Origin: Nonomuraea sp. MG754425
Lineage (GTDB): Bacteria; Actinomycetota; Actinomycetes; Streptosporangiales; Streptosporangiaceae
Direction of reading: 5' to 3'
NCBI RefSeq assembly: GCF_021699195.1
Contig: NZ_SSXE01000029.1
Location: forward strand, 1 to 61,986
Length of the DNA: 61,986 nt
Part shown: positions 32,211-41,214 of the stretch, in pieces
Layout: the number at the start of each line of letters is the position of its first letter
How positions within the stretch are numbered: the stretch's first letter is position 1
The notes under the pieces: generated by a model
Seen by the model: only the letters and a program-made list of their open reading frames with translations
Databases searched by the model: none
Told to the model about the DNA's origin: nothing
Program-made: the position numbers and the translations under genes

Positions 32211-34399
32211 GCATCCCCCTTACTCACGTGCCCCTCCTCAGAGGCTTCTTCTCTGGCGCGTTTGGTTCCCCGCTGGAATGCCGAGAACAGGTCGCGTACC
32301 TCGTCGGGAGAGCGTTCCGCGGCCTGCTCCGGGCCGGACACGGGCGCGGGCTCGGGCGCGGGCACAGGCTCCGGCGGCGCTTCCTTGAGCTGCGGCACCA
32401 GGTTGGCCTGCCGCACCCGCCTGGGCAGCCCCGCGTGGTGGGTGCCCGAGGTGACGACCGCGAGGGCCTTCTTCCGCGTACGGCTCGGCAGCGCGGCCTT
32501 GCCGTCACCGGCGGGCGGCTCCGGCGCGGCCCGTTCGGCCACCAGTGAGCGCGGCACCAGCAGGATGGCCGTGGTGCCGCCGAAGGGCGAGCGGCGCAGC
32601 AGCACCTTGATCCCGTGCCGCGCGGCCAGCGTGGCGACCACGAACAGGCCCAGCCGGTCGCTGTCGGCCAGGTCGAACTCGGGAGGGGAGGCGAGCAGCG
32701 CGTTGAAGCGGTCGTACTCGGAGGCCGGCAGCCCGAGCCCTTTGTCCTCCACCTCGATGGCGTATCCGTTGCTCACCATGTCGCCGCGCACCTGGACCAG
32801 GGTGTCGGGCGGGGAGTAGATGGTGGCGTTCTCGACCAGTTCGGCGACCAGGTGGGTGACGTCGGCCGCGGCGGTGCCCTCGATGGCGCCGTCCGGCATG
32901 GCCTCCACGGCGACCCTGGTGTAGTCCTCGATCTCGGAGACCGCGGCCCGGACGATGTCGATCACGGGCACGGGCCGGCGCCAGGCACGTCCCGGCGCGG
33001 CGCCGGACAGCACGATCAGGCTCTCGGCGTGCCGGCGCATGCGGGTGGTCAGGTGGTCCAGGCGGAAGAGCTCCTCCAGCCTGTCGGGGTCGTGCGTACG
33101 CCGCTGCATGCCGTCGAGCAGCGCGAGCTGCCGGTGCAGCAGGCCCTGCTTGCGCCGGGCGAGGTTGAGGAAGACCTGGCCGATCCCGCGCCGCAGCGCC
33201 GCCTGGCCGACCGCGGCCGTCACGGCGGTGCGCTGCACGGAGCCGAAGGCGCCGGCCACGTCGGAGATCTCGGCGGAACCGCTGACCCTGATCGCCTTGA
33301 CCTCCTTCCGCACGTCGACGTCCTCACCCCTGCGCAGCCGCGCCACGATGTCGGGCAGCCGCTCCTGCGACAGCTCGACCGCGGCCGTGCGCAGCCCGCC
33401 CAGTTCCGCCGCCAGGCGACGACCGAAGCGTACAGAGATGATGATCGACGCGAGCACGGCGATCAAGCCGAGGCCGCCCGCGAGGCCGATCTCCACGACG
33501 GTGCCGGTGGCGGCCTCCGAGGTGCGGACGGCGAGGGTGTCGGAGGAGCCCTTACCCAGGTCGTCGAGGCGGGCGACGAGCTTGTCGAGGGCCTGGTGCC
33601 AGCTCTGGGCGTCGGGCGGGGGCGCGCCGGTCTTGATGATCCGCGACTCCATGGTCGCGAAGGTGAGGTACGGCTCGGTGGCGAAGACCTGCTCGTACGG
33701 CCTGCGCAGCGTCACGTCGAGCCCGGCCAGGCCGCGCGAGTGCAGGAACTTCCTGGAGGCCGCGTACTCGGTGAAGGCGGCGGTCTCCGACTCGGTGAGC
33801 CGGCGGTCGGCCAGGGCGCCGATGACGAGGGCGTGCTCCCTGGCGATGTACTCCCTGGCCATGCCGATGGCCTGGAGCGAGGAGGCCTGCTGGAAGATGT
33901 CGAGGTCGGAGACGGAGATCAGGTGGTCGTAGAGCTGGAAGATGGCGTCGAGAACGCGGTTGTACTCGTTCAGGCCGGTCAGCCGGGAGCTGATGCCGCT
34001 GTCGATGTCCGACCGGATCGAGCCCAGCCTGTTGAGTGCGGAGTCGAGGTCTCCGAGCGCCTGGCGCAGGTCGTCGCCGACCGAGTTGCCGGCGTCGGTG
34101 ACGGCCTGCCTGAAGTCGGCGACGGACCGGTCGGTGCGGGCTCGCTGGCCGCCGAGCACCTGGGTGAGTTCACGCGTAGTGAGCGCCTCCGCGGAGCGCA
34201 CGCGTTCAGCCTGAAGCTGTAATCCCAGGTCGGTGGAGGTGACGCCGATCGTGTCGTAGAGAGTGCTCGCGCGGAGCAGTGACTGGGCGTCGCCCATTGT
34301 GAGGTTGAGAACGAAACCCCATAGCGCGCTCAAAGACAGGAGGGGTAGTAGCAGCAATAGGAAGATCTTGAACCGAATTGACCGGTTTCGCGAGCCCAT
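32207..34399 (-). CDS. cvnA: Conservon CvnA-type NIT-domain sensor kinase (second operon)
   Basis: A 730-residue sensor from ATG 34399 (MGSRNRSIRFK), which aligns with the start of the other CvnA; longer frames start at 34423 or 34462. It has an N-terminal helix, NIT sensor region, second helix at about 310-330, HAMP-like linker, HATPase with LVAELVENATIYSPP and DKGLGLP, and a Pro/Arg-rich tail. GAGG lies nine bases upstream. It heads a full A-B-C-D conservon; paralogous to the kinase at 28231 over its whole length, with the same promoter element. Confidence 0.94.
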   Translation of the reverse strand: MGSRNRSIRFKIFLLLLLPLLSLSALWGFVLNLTMGDAQSLLRASTLYDTIGVTSTDLGLQLQAERVRSAEALTTRELTQVLGGQRARTDRSVADFRQAVTDAGNSVGDDLRQALGDLDSALNRLGSIRSDIDSGISSRLTGLNEYNRVLDAIFQLYDHLISVSDLDIFQQASSLQAIGMAREYIAREHALVIGALADRRLTESETAAFTEYAASRKFLHSRGLAGLDVTLRRPYEQVFATEPYLTFATMESRIIKTGAPPPDAQSWHQALDKLVARLDDLGKGSSDTLAVRTSEAATGTVVEIGLAGGLGLIAVLASIIISVRFGRRLAAELGGLRTAAVELSQERLPDIVARLRRGEDVDVRKEVKAIRVSGSAEISDVAGAFGSVQRTAVTAAVGQAALRRGIGQVFLNLARRKQGLLHRQLALLDGMQRRTHDPDRLEELFRLDHLTTRMRRHAESLIVLSGAAPGRAWRRPVPVIDIVRAAVSEIEDYTRVAVEAMPDGAIEGTAAADVTHLVAELVENATIYSPPDTLVQVRGDMVSNGYAIEVEDKGLGLPASEYDRFNALLASPPEFDLADSDRLGLFVVATLAARHGIKVLLRRSPFGGTTAILLVPRSLVAERAAPEPPAGDGKAALPSRTRKKALAVVTSGTHHAGLPRRVRQANLVPQLKEAPPEPVPAPEPAPVSGPEQAAERSPDEVRDLFSAFQRGTKRAREEASEEGHVSKGDA

Positions 34400-34451
34400 G
34401 TCCCAACCTCGAGTCGGGGGCATTTCCACACCTTGTGTAAATACACCTCCG

Positions 34452-34479
34452 GAAGATCGCACAGGAGACTAGCACCGAT
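34452..34479 (-). promoter_or_regulatory. Conservon promoter element (copy 2)
   Basis: On the minus strand this reads ATCGGTGCTAGTCTC, four variable bases, GCGATCTTC, matching copy 1 exactly in both blocks, then CCGGAGG. A GTGTA/TACAC inverted repeat lies at 34434-34445 between it and the gene and is not shared by copy 1. Confidence 0.7.
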
Positions 34480-34521
34480 TATGCTTCCGGCGCAGTGGGA
34501 GGAAGGCGTTCATTACCGTGA

Positions 34522-35382
34522 TTATTGGGACAAGATCCTGCGGTCGCGGCGCCCCGACACGACGGTCGCCCACAGCCACACGAGCGCGACCAGCGAGATC
34601 ACGATGAGTCCACCCCAGTTCACCAGCGTGTACACGTGCACCTGCCACTCCGTCACGTGCGGCACCCGGCCGATGCGCAGCAGCTCGAACTGCCAGGGCT
34701 GCCCGGTCAGCACGAGCGTGATCGCGATCGCGATGGCGCTCATCGAGTCCCACATGGCGTGCAGCAGCGAGACCCCGAGGTAGGTCAGCACCACGGGCGC
34801 GGTGAGCCGGCCGCCCGCGCGGAACAGCGCGCCGCCCGCGATCGCGGTCCAGAGGCCGTGCCCGACCGGGGTCAGGATGCCGCGCAGCACCTCGGTCTCG
34901 ACGAGCTGGGCCAGCGACAGGCCGTCGGCGGTGAACAGGGCGTTGAAGGCGTAGCCGGCGCTCTCGAAGGCGGCGAAGCCGAAGCCGACGGTCGCGCCCA
35001 GCACCACGCCGTCCCTGGTCGCGCGCCGGACCATGTGCCGGGTGACGAACATCAGGGCCGCCAGCTTGACGCCCTCCTCGATCAGCCCGACCAGCAGGTA
35101 CATGATGACCGACGGCCGGATCAGCCAGCTCTCCAGCAGGGACGCCCCGAGCACGCCCAGCACGCCGCCCACCACGAACGCCACGAACAGCCGCTCGACC
35201 GTCACCTCGGGCGAGCGCCCCCGCCCGTACGCCCAGACCACGAACGTCACCGGCACCAGGAAACTGCCGAACAGCACCACCGTCGGCACCAGGTTGGAGT
35301 TCCCGGTCCACGCGGTCACGACCACGGTGGCCAGCCACAGCACGAGGCCCGTCGCGAAGATCCGCCACCACAGCCGCTTCAT
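34522..35382 (-). CDS. PrsW-family intramembrane metalloprotease
   Basis: A 286-residue polytopic protein with about eight helices. The family's metal-binding motifs are visible: LIEEGVKLAAL (EExxK), FGFAAFESAGYAFN and VGHGLWTAIAGGAL, then SLLHAMWDS near the C-terminus with another His. PrsW-type proteases cleave membrane anti-sigma factors or signal proteins within the bilayer. It follows the flavoprotein gene with a four-base overlap (stop/start), so the two are probably cotranslated. Whether it acts on the nearby conservon or sigma modules is not known. Confidence 0.92.
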   Translation of the reverse strand: MKRLWWRIFATGLVLWLATVVVTAWTGNSNLVPTVVLFGSFLVPVTFVVWAYGRGRSPEVTVERLFVAFVVGGVLGVLGASLLESWLIRPSVIMYLLVGLIEEGVKLAALMFVTRHMVRRATRDGVVLGATVGFGFAAFESAGYAFNALFTADGLSLAQLVETEVLRGILTPVGHGLWTAIAGGALFRAGGRLTAPVVLTYLGVSLLHAMWDSMSAIAIAITLVLTGQPWQFELLRIGRVPHVTEWQVHVYTLVNWGGLIVISLVALVWLWATVVSGRRDRRILSQ

Positions 35383-36929
35383 CGTCCCGCCTCCCCGAAG
35401 AACTCCTCGACCGCCCGGTGCGCGGCCAGCACGGCCGCCTCACCACGGGCGGCGGGCCCGGCGGCGGGCGCCGAGTCGGAGCCCGCGATCGCGATCCGGC
35501 CGAACCGGCCGCGCGCCGCGTCCGCCGGGAGCGGACCGTCCGGGTAGAACGGGTGCCACGGCCGGCAGTACTCGGGCGCGAGCGCGTGCCCCCACCGGTG
35601 CACCGTGATCGCCGCGACGCCGCCGCCCGGGTCGAAGCCGGCCGGGCCGAGCAGCCGGGCGAGCTGGTCGCGGACACCGCGCTCCAGCGCCTCGTACGGC
35701 GTGCCGAGCAGGTCGCGCCGGCCCGCCGCCGAGCCCGCGTCCGGCCCCAGCTCGGAGCGGCACGGCGTGGCCAGCAGCCGCACCGTGTCCGGGGGCGCGA
35801 ACGCGCACACGTTCCAGTACGCGCCCGTCCAGCGCACCCGCCGCACGCCCAGCCGCCGCCAGGCCGCCGCGTCGCGCAGCCGTACGGTGGCCCGCAGCAG
35901 CGGCACCCGCGTCGCCCGCCGCAGCGCCCGCCCCCGCTCGGCCGGCAGGTCCGGCACGAGGTACGGCACGACCGCGCTCCAGCAGGCCAGGATCACCGCC
36001 CCGGCCTCCACGGTGCGCACCTGGTCGCCGTCGAAGTAGCCCACGGTCGCGGACCGGACGCCGTCCCGTACGGACACCACGGGGCTGCCCGCGCGCACCC
36101 GCGCCCGGCCGTCCACCGGCGGCACGGCGGTCGCCGGCGCGGGCCCGTGCCAGCCCCGGCGCACGGTCGGGGAGTTGTAGCGGGACGGCTCGTCCCGGCT
36201 CAGCCCCAGCCCGCCGAACCCCGGGTACCCGGTGCCCCAGGCGTCGATCGCGCCGAACGCCCGCGTGTCGTAGCCCCACTCTGGACACGACATCGTGCGG
36301 GAGAACCGCTCCACGTCCTGGTGCGCGCCGCACACCTCGCGCAGGAACTGCGAGTACGTCAGCCCCGCAAGCCGCTCCTGCTTGGCCGCGGCCGGCAGCC
36401 CGGGGAACCAGTCGGGCGGGTCGTCGTGCAGCGCGCTCAGGTCGCGCCGCGCCCGCGCGGCGATCGGCAGCCGGTCGATCCAGCCGGGTGACGTGGTCGT
36501 GACCAGCGTGTCCGTGCCGAAGCTCTCCTGGTCGCACATCACCGCGTCGAACGGTTCCGGCCCGTCCAGCCCGCCGGGGTCGCCGGGGAGTTCGTCGTGG
36601 TTGTCGAGGACGAGCACGCCGGCCCGCGGACGGCGGCGCAGCCACTCGGCCGCCGCGCTCCGCCCGCCGCGTCCCCCGCCGACCACGACCAGGTCGTAGC
36701 TCTCGCCGGTGGGCACGGGAGGTCCCGCGTACTCCCAGAACCGGCCGTCACGCAGGGCGTGCGGCACGCCGAGCGCCGCGCCGGTGTCCCCGCGGACGGT
36801 GAACGCGTCCGGCCGGTCGCAGGGCCCGGCGGACGTGCCGGCCGCCACGCAGCTCACGGCGATGCCGTCGAAGAAGTCGCGGCGGGAAATGGGCGCGTCC
36901 ATGCCGAGCGCGTGCGCAGTCAAGCTCAT
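35379..36929 (-). CDS. FAD-dependent oxidoreductase resembling spermidine dehydrogenase
   Basis: A 516-residue flavoprotein. The N-terminus LGMDAPISRRDFFDGIAVS is a twin-arginine-type leader in which the family (SpdH-like) usually has LGMDxPITRRDF; this suggests folded export. FAD-binding starts at YDLVVVGGGRGGRSAAA (Rossmann motif; the usual GxGxxG is GGGRGG), followed by VLVLDNHDELPG. Late motifs include RFGRIAIAGSDSAPAAG and HRAVEEF. The substrate may be a polyamine, by family resemblance only. It overlaps the PrsW gene start and stands upstream in that unit. Confidence 0.82.
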   Translation of the reverse strand: MSLTAHALGMDAPISRRDFFDGIAVSCVAAGTSAGPCDRPDAFTVRGDTGAALGVPHALRDGRFWEYAGPPVPTGESYDLVVVGGGRGGRSAAAEWLRRRPRAGVLVLDNHDELPGDPGGLDGPEPFDAVMCDQESFGTDTLVTTTSPGWIDRLPIAARARRDLSALHDDPPDWFPGLPAAAKQERLAGLTYSQFLREVCGAHQDVERFSRTMSCPEWGYDTRAFGAIDAWGTGYPGFGGLGLSRDEPSRYNSPTVRRGWHGPAPATAVPPVDGRARVRAGSPVVSVRDGVRSATVGYFDGDQVRTVEAGAVILACWSAVVPYLVPDLPAERGRALRRATRVPLLRATVRLRDAAAWRRLGVRRVRWTGAYWNVCAFAPPDTVRLLATPCRSELGPDAGSAAGRRDLLGTPYEALERGVRDQLARLLGPAGFDPGGGVAAITVHRWGHALAPEYCRPWHPFYPDGPLPADAARGRFGRIAIAGSDSAPAAGPAARGEAAVLAAHRAVEEFFGEAGR

Positions 36930-37191
36930 GCCGCGATCATCAGCAGCGGGGAGAAATGCCGCATCGGACCGCGCAGCGTCCCGGGGAACATTTTGCGCAC
37001 CCTGTTACCGCGAATGCCGCTTTGCCGGGTCGCATCGCCGTCGTCCGCATCGGCCCAGGTAGTAGCCGGACGGCGAATCGGGAATCACTCGTAAAGCCGC
37101 TTAATCCCGTGAATAGCGACGTTACTCGGTGTCTCGCTCCCGGCTTCCTCTAGCGTTTTGGTCAATGTCGATGTAGTGAAATGGAGCGGCC

Positions 37192-37866
37192 ATGCACAAA
37201 GTCATTCCCGGCCTGTTTCTGAGCACTCTGGTCCTCGCCGGGTGCTCGGCCGCCGAAGAGCCCAAGTCGCCCGCGGCCTCCGCGCCGCCCGCCCAGACGG
37301 CCGCCGCGAGCGTCAAGCTGCGGGCCGCGCTGCTGCCGGCGCCCAAGGGCATGACCGTCGCGTACGGGCCGGAGACGGGCGCGTTCGGCTCGCTCAAGTC
37401 CACCAAGCAGGGGATGGAGGCGCTGCGCCAGGCCAAGGCGCAGCACCCCGAGTGCGCGGGGGCCGCCCAACTCGACGCCGCCAAGCCGGAGGTCGCCGAG
37501 TCGCCCGCCGCAGTGGTCGCCTTCTCCGCGGACCGCGGCTCGATCACGCAGGCGGTGGTGTCGCTGCCGGCGGCCGCCTTCCCCGAGCCGCTGCCGCAGC
37601 AGTGCGCCGACTACACGGCCGACGTGGGCGGCACGCAGATCACGTACACGACGAAGACCCTCGACATGCCCGCCAAGGGTGACCAGTCGCGGGCCTACCT
37701 GACCACGGCGGCGGGCGACAAGCAGAACGCGCAGATCGGCTCGGTCATGATCAGGCGGGGCAACCTGATCATGAGCATGCTGGTGGTGGGGCAGCGGGTC
37801 AAGCCGCAGGGCCTGTACGAGCTCGCCGACCTCGCCGACCAGAACCTGGTCCGCGCGACGGCATGA
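37192..37866 (+). CDS. Lipoprotein, unknown function
   Basis: A 224-residue lipoprotein. The signal peptide ends with a clear lipobox LVLAGC (Cys about 18), followed by a Ser/Pro/Ala-rich linker and an extracytoplasmic domain of mixed alpha/beta character with two Cys in CAGAAQ and QQCADYT that may pair. It resembles exported sensor-type lipoproteins of actinomycetes such as those near Ser/Thr kinases. The promoter region is A/T-rich (37090-37190), unlike its surroundings. Confidence 0.85.
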   Translation: MHKVIPGLFLSTLVLAGCSAAEEPKSPAASAPPAQTAAASVKLRAALLPAPKGMTVAYGPETGAFGSLKSTKQGMEALRQAKAQHPECAGAAQLDAAKPEVAESPAAVVAFSADRGSITQAVVSLPAAAFPEPLPQQCADYTADVGGTQITYTTKTLDMPAKGDQSRAYLTTAAGDKQNAQIGSVMIRRGNLIMSMLVVGQRVKPQGLYELADLADQNLVRATA

Positions 37867-37936
37867 CCCCGCTGGTCCGCGGGGAGCCAGGGGGCGGCGG
37901 CCTGGCCGGCTCGGGGCCGGTCAGGATCCCCCGGGC

Positions 37937-39973
37937 TCAGATCAGGACGTGGTCGTCCGGGCGGCCGACGAAGGAGAACTGGGCGTTCCTGGTCAGCTTG
38001 ATGTGGTCGGCCTGCCAGGTGTGCATCGAGGTGTCGGCGCTGCGCCAGTAGACGAAGTTGAACCGGTCCGCCGAGTAGATCTTGACCCCGTCCTCCTTGA
38101 GCCGCCGTACGAGGTGGGTGTCCTCGCCCCGCGTGATGTCGGCGAACGGGTAGGCCCGGAACAGTTCGGCCTTCCCGAGGAACGTCCCGCCCTGGACCAG
38201 CCACGAGTAGCGGTGTTCGAGCCCCGGCAGCCGGAGCATCGTGGTGTTGCTGCCCTCGAAGTACGCGTAGTGCGCGCCCTTCCCGGTCAGCTCCGCGTCG
38301 GAGTAGTCGAAGGAGCGCTCCAGGTCCGACAGGTAGTGCTCCCCGTAGAGGTTGTCGTCGTCCATCTTGGCGATCAGCTCGCCCTCGGCGGCGGCGATGC
38401 CCAGGTTCATGCACGCGCCGAGCGACAGCGAGGCGTCGGCGGGCAGGACGGTGACGTCGGAGACGCCCGCCATGCGAGCCTTGTCCGCCACCACGACGGG
38501 GTCGATGTCCAGCCCGTGCAGCACCATGACGAGCTGCAGCGGCCGGTGGCGCTGCTTGGCCACCGAGGAGATCGCGTGCTCGATCTGGGAGGCGCGGTTG
38601 GTGGGCAGCACGACCGTGATCGAGCGTGACCGGGACGTCACCTGCTGCCCGAGGTCCTGGAGGATCTGGTCGACGCGGTGCGAGAACAGGTGCTTGTCGA
38701 ACACCTCGCGCATCGCCAGGTGCCCCATCCTGGCCCGCAGCTCCGGGCTGTTGATCAGGTGCAGGACCTGGTTGTACGACTCGATCGGCTCACGCGCGAT
38801 GGGGATCAGCTCGCCGAACGTCTCCTCGATCGCCCGCGACCACCCCGACACCACGGGCGTCGCGCAGGCGGACAGCTCGAAGACGCGCCGCGCGCACATG
38901 GTCGGCGAGTCGAGCACCGAGTTGACGTTGAGGAAGACCTTGTACATCCGGTACGCGGCCAGCATCTGGTCGTAGGGCAGTTCGCCCACGATGTGCGGGC
39001 GGTACTTCTCCGGCCAGGCGTACTTCTCGTCCACCTCGCCGTTGCGGGCGAAGATGTGCATCCCCAGTTCCCTGACCGGGTCGAGCACGGTCTCCATCTG
39101 CTCGCGCCGCTCGGGGTGCTTGTCGCGGAAGTACATCCCGGCGAAGACGACGTCGTGCAGCCGGCCCTTGTTCTGCTGGATCGGGTTGTGCACGCGGGGC
39201 TGGGCGGCGAACTGCAGCACGTCCACCCGGTCGTGGCCCAGAGTTTCCCGATATTTCGGCAGCATGTCACCGTCGCAGGTGAACACGTAGTCGAAGAGCT
39301 TGGCCGTGTCGATGAAGAAGTCGAAGTTCGGCGGGTCCTCCTTGTTCCAGAAGACCGTCGGGATGCCCTCGCTCCTGCACCAGGCCACCAGGTCGCGCAG
39401 CGGCTCCTTGGGGGCGTTCGTGCCGGTCATCTGGTAGCGCCAGCGGCCCTGGTTCCCGTGCCAGGCCGACTCGCAGAACAGCAGGTCGGGACGCTTCTCG
39501 GCGAAGATCTCCGGCCAGTCCTTGAGCCCGAACTCGATCTGGTCCCACTCGTAGCGGAAGGCCATGCGGGAGAAGTCGTCGAGGATCACCGCGACCTTCA
39601 GGTCGGGACGGGTGACCGGGCCCTTCGGCCATTTGGCGGGCGGCACCTCGACCAGCGGCGGCCGGTTGCCGGCCGTCTCGATCACCTCGGTGACGGGGAC
39701 GGGCGGCTTGGGCGCCCGCTGCTTGGACCGCACCGCCTCGACGATCTTCCCCGGGCTCTTCGAGCCCAGGGCCTCGCCCAGCTTGAACGTGCGTTTGGCC
39801 TGCGTGGCCTCCAGCTTCCAGGAGGCGTACGCGGCCTTGGCCTCGGCCACCTCCAGCCGCCGTCGCAGCTCCCTGACCTCGGCTTCGTACCGTTCGACGA
39901 GCTTGCGCTCCTCGGGCAGCCAGTTCACGGGCCCGAGCCGTTGGTAAGCGGGCTGTTCGGGGGTTTCGGCCAT
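37937..39973 (-). CDS. Bifunctional glycosyltransferase (GT-B-like plus GT2)
   Basis: A 678-residue protein. Residues about 12-65 form a coiled coil (REVELRRRLEVAEAKAAYA-type). A CgeB/GT-B-like domain follows (about 130-430), ending with MCARRVFELSACATPVVSGWS. A GT2 domain occupies the C-terminus, with GITVVLPTNRASQI-like start (near 445) and the nucleotide-sugar-binding DDD in IAKMDDDN near residue 539, then RGEDTHLVRRL. It probably adds two sugars to a cell-surface polymer. It is the first gene on the minus side of the WecB unit. Confidence 0.86.
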   Translation of the reverse strand: MAETPEQPAYQRLGPVNWLPEERKLVERYEAEVRELRRRLEVAEAKAAYASWKLEATQAKRTFKLGEALGSKSPGKIVEAVRSKQRAPKPPVPVTEVIETAGNRPPLVEVPPAKWPKGPVTRPDLKVAVILDDFSRMAFRYEWDQIEFGLKDWPEIFAEKRPDLLFCESAWHGNQGRWRYQMTGTNAPKEPLRDLVAWCRSEGIPTVFWNKEDPPNFDFFIDTAKLFDYVFTCDGDMLPKYRETLGHDRVDVLQFAAQPRVHNPIQQNKGRLHDVVFAGMYFRDKHPERREQMETVLDPVRELGMHIFARNGEVDEKYAWPEKYRPHIVGELPYDQMLAAYRMYKVFLNVNSVLDSPTMCARRVFELSACATPVVSGWSRAIEETFGELIPIAREPIESYNQVLHLINSPELRARMGHLAMREVFDKHLFSHRVDQILQDLGQQVTSRSRSITVVLPTNRASQIEHAISSVAKQRHRPLQLVMVLHGLDIDPVVVADKARMAGVSDVTVLPADASLSLGACMNLGIAAAEGELIAKMDDDNLYGEHYLSDLERSFDYSDAELTGKGAHYAYFEGSNTTMLRLPGLEHRYSWLVQGGTFLGKAELFRAYPFADITRGEDTHLVRRLKEDGVKIYSADRFNFVYWRSADTSMHTWQADHIKLTRNAQFSFVGRPDDHVLI

Positions 39974-40027
39974 GGTGGTACGCCTATCGCTCAGCGGAGG
40001 TATGTCATAGTACGGCGGCTGTGGCGG

Positions 40028-41158
40028 TTATTCGGGGCGTTTGCTCTGAGACGCCGGCGCGAGGTTGTCCCCCTTGAGCCAGGAGGCGATCACCGTCGCG
40101 ATGCGCGGCCCGGCCTTGCCGTCCCAGAGCACGGGCAGCTCACCGGCCGGGGTGGCCGCCCCGTCGGCCAGCGCCTTCTCCGCGGCGGCCGGCAGCAGCG
40201 CGGGCGTGACCAGGCGGTTCGTGCCGTGGGTGATCGTGATCGGCCGCTCGGTGTTGGGCCGGACGGTCAGGCACGGGACGCCCAGCATCGTCGTCTCCTC
40301 CTGGACGCCGCCGGAGTCCGTGACGACCAGCGCGGCCCCGCGCACGAGTGAGAGGAAGTCCACATAACCCAGCGGGTCGATCACGCGGATCGTGCCGTCG
40401 TCCACGAGACCGGCCTCGGCCAGCCGCGCCTTGCCGCGCGGGTGGATCGGCACCACGACCGGCACCTGCCGCGAGACCTCCAGCACCGCGTCCACCAGCT
40501 CCCGCGCGGCCTCGGGGGTGTCCACGTTCGCGGGACGGTGCAGGGTGGCGACCGCGTAGCGCTCGGGCAGGCCGAGCCGGGCCACGACCGGGGCCGGGTC
40601 GAGCGACGGCAGCGCGGAGAACAGGCTGTCGATCATGGGGTTGCCCACCAGGTGCACCTTGGACGCGGGCACGCCCTCGTTCGCCAGGAACGCCAGCGCC
40701 TCCGGCGAGGTGGCGAAGAGCAGGTCGGCCAGCGCGTCGGTGACGACCCGGTTGACCTCCTCGGGCATGCCCCGGTCGAACGAGCGCAGCCCCGCCTCCA
40801 CGTGCGCGGTCGGCACGCCGAGCTTGGCGCAGACCAGGATCGCCGCCAGCGTCGAGTTGACGTCGCCGTACACCACGACCAGGTCGGGAGCCTGCTCCTC
40901 GACGACCTCCTCCAGGCCGACGAGCAGGGCGGCGGTCTGCTTGGCGTGGCTGCCGGAGCCGACGCCCAGATTCGCCACCGGCTCGGGCAGTCCGAGATCG
41001 GCGAAGAACACGTCGGACATCAGCGCGTCATAGTGCTGACCGGTGTGGATGATGCCCTGCCGCACGCCGAGTTCGCCGAGTGCCCGCACCACCGGGGCCG
41101 CTTTCACGAAGTTGGGACGAGCGCCCAAAACGTGCAGGACCAGGGGGTTCTCCCTCAT
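40028..41158 (-). CDS. wecB: UDP-N-acetylglucosamine 2-epimerase (non-hydrolysing)
   Basis: A 376-residue cytoplasmic enzyme interconverting UDP-GlcNAc and UDP-ManNAc. Family motifs: GARPNFVKAAPVV at the N-terminus, HTGQHYDALMSD, VYGDVNSTLA, AHVEAGLRSFDRGMPEEVNR and DSGGVQEETTMLG. It supplies UDP-ManNAc to the WecC dehydrogenase encoded 2 kb away on the plus strand. A 55-base divergent promoter region separates it from the glycosyltransferase at 41215. Length and motifs are normal. Confidence 0.96.
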   Translation of the reverse strand: MRENPLVLHVLGARPNFVKAAPVVRALGELGVRQGIIHTGQHYDALMSDVFFADLGLPEPVANLGVGSGSHAKQTAALLVGLEEVVEEQAPDLVVVYGDVNSTLAAILVCAKLGVPTAHVEAGLRSFDRGMPEEVNRVVTDALADLLFATSPEALAFLANEGVPASKVHLVGNPMIDSLFSALPSLDPAPVVARLGLPERYAVATLHRPANVDTPEAARELVDAVLEVSRQVPVVVPIHPRGKARLAEAGLVDDGTIRVIDPLGYVDFLSLVRGAALVVTDSGGVQEETTMLGVPCLTVRPNTERPITITHGTNRLVTPALLPAAAEKALADGAATPAGELPVLWDGKAGPRIATVIASWLKGDNLAPASQSKRPE

Positions 41159-41214
41159 TGACCTCGCCTTTCATAGCGTAAGGGAAAAAACGTTGCCTAT
41201 GGTACGGTCCCTGC

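Noticed and set aside
32615..34222. 535-codon plus-strand frame opposite cvnA
   Set aside because: The minus strand encodes a recognisable NIT-domain kinase; the plus frame has no domain and biased composition.
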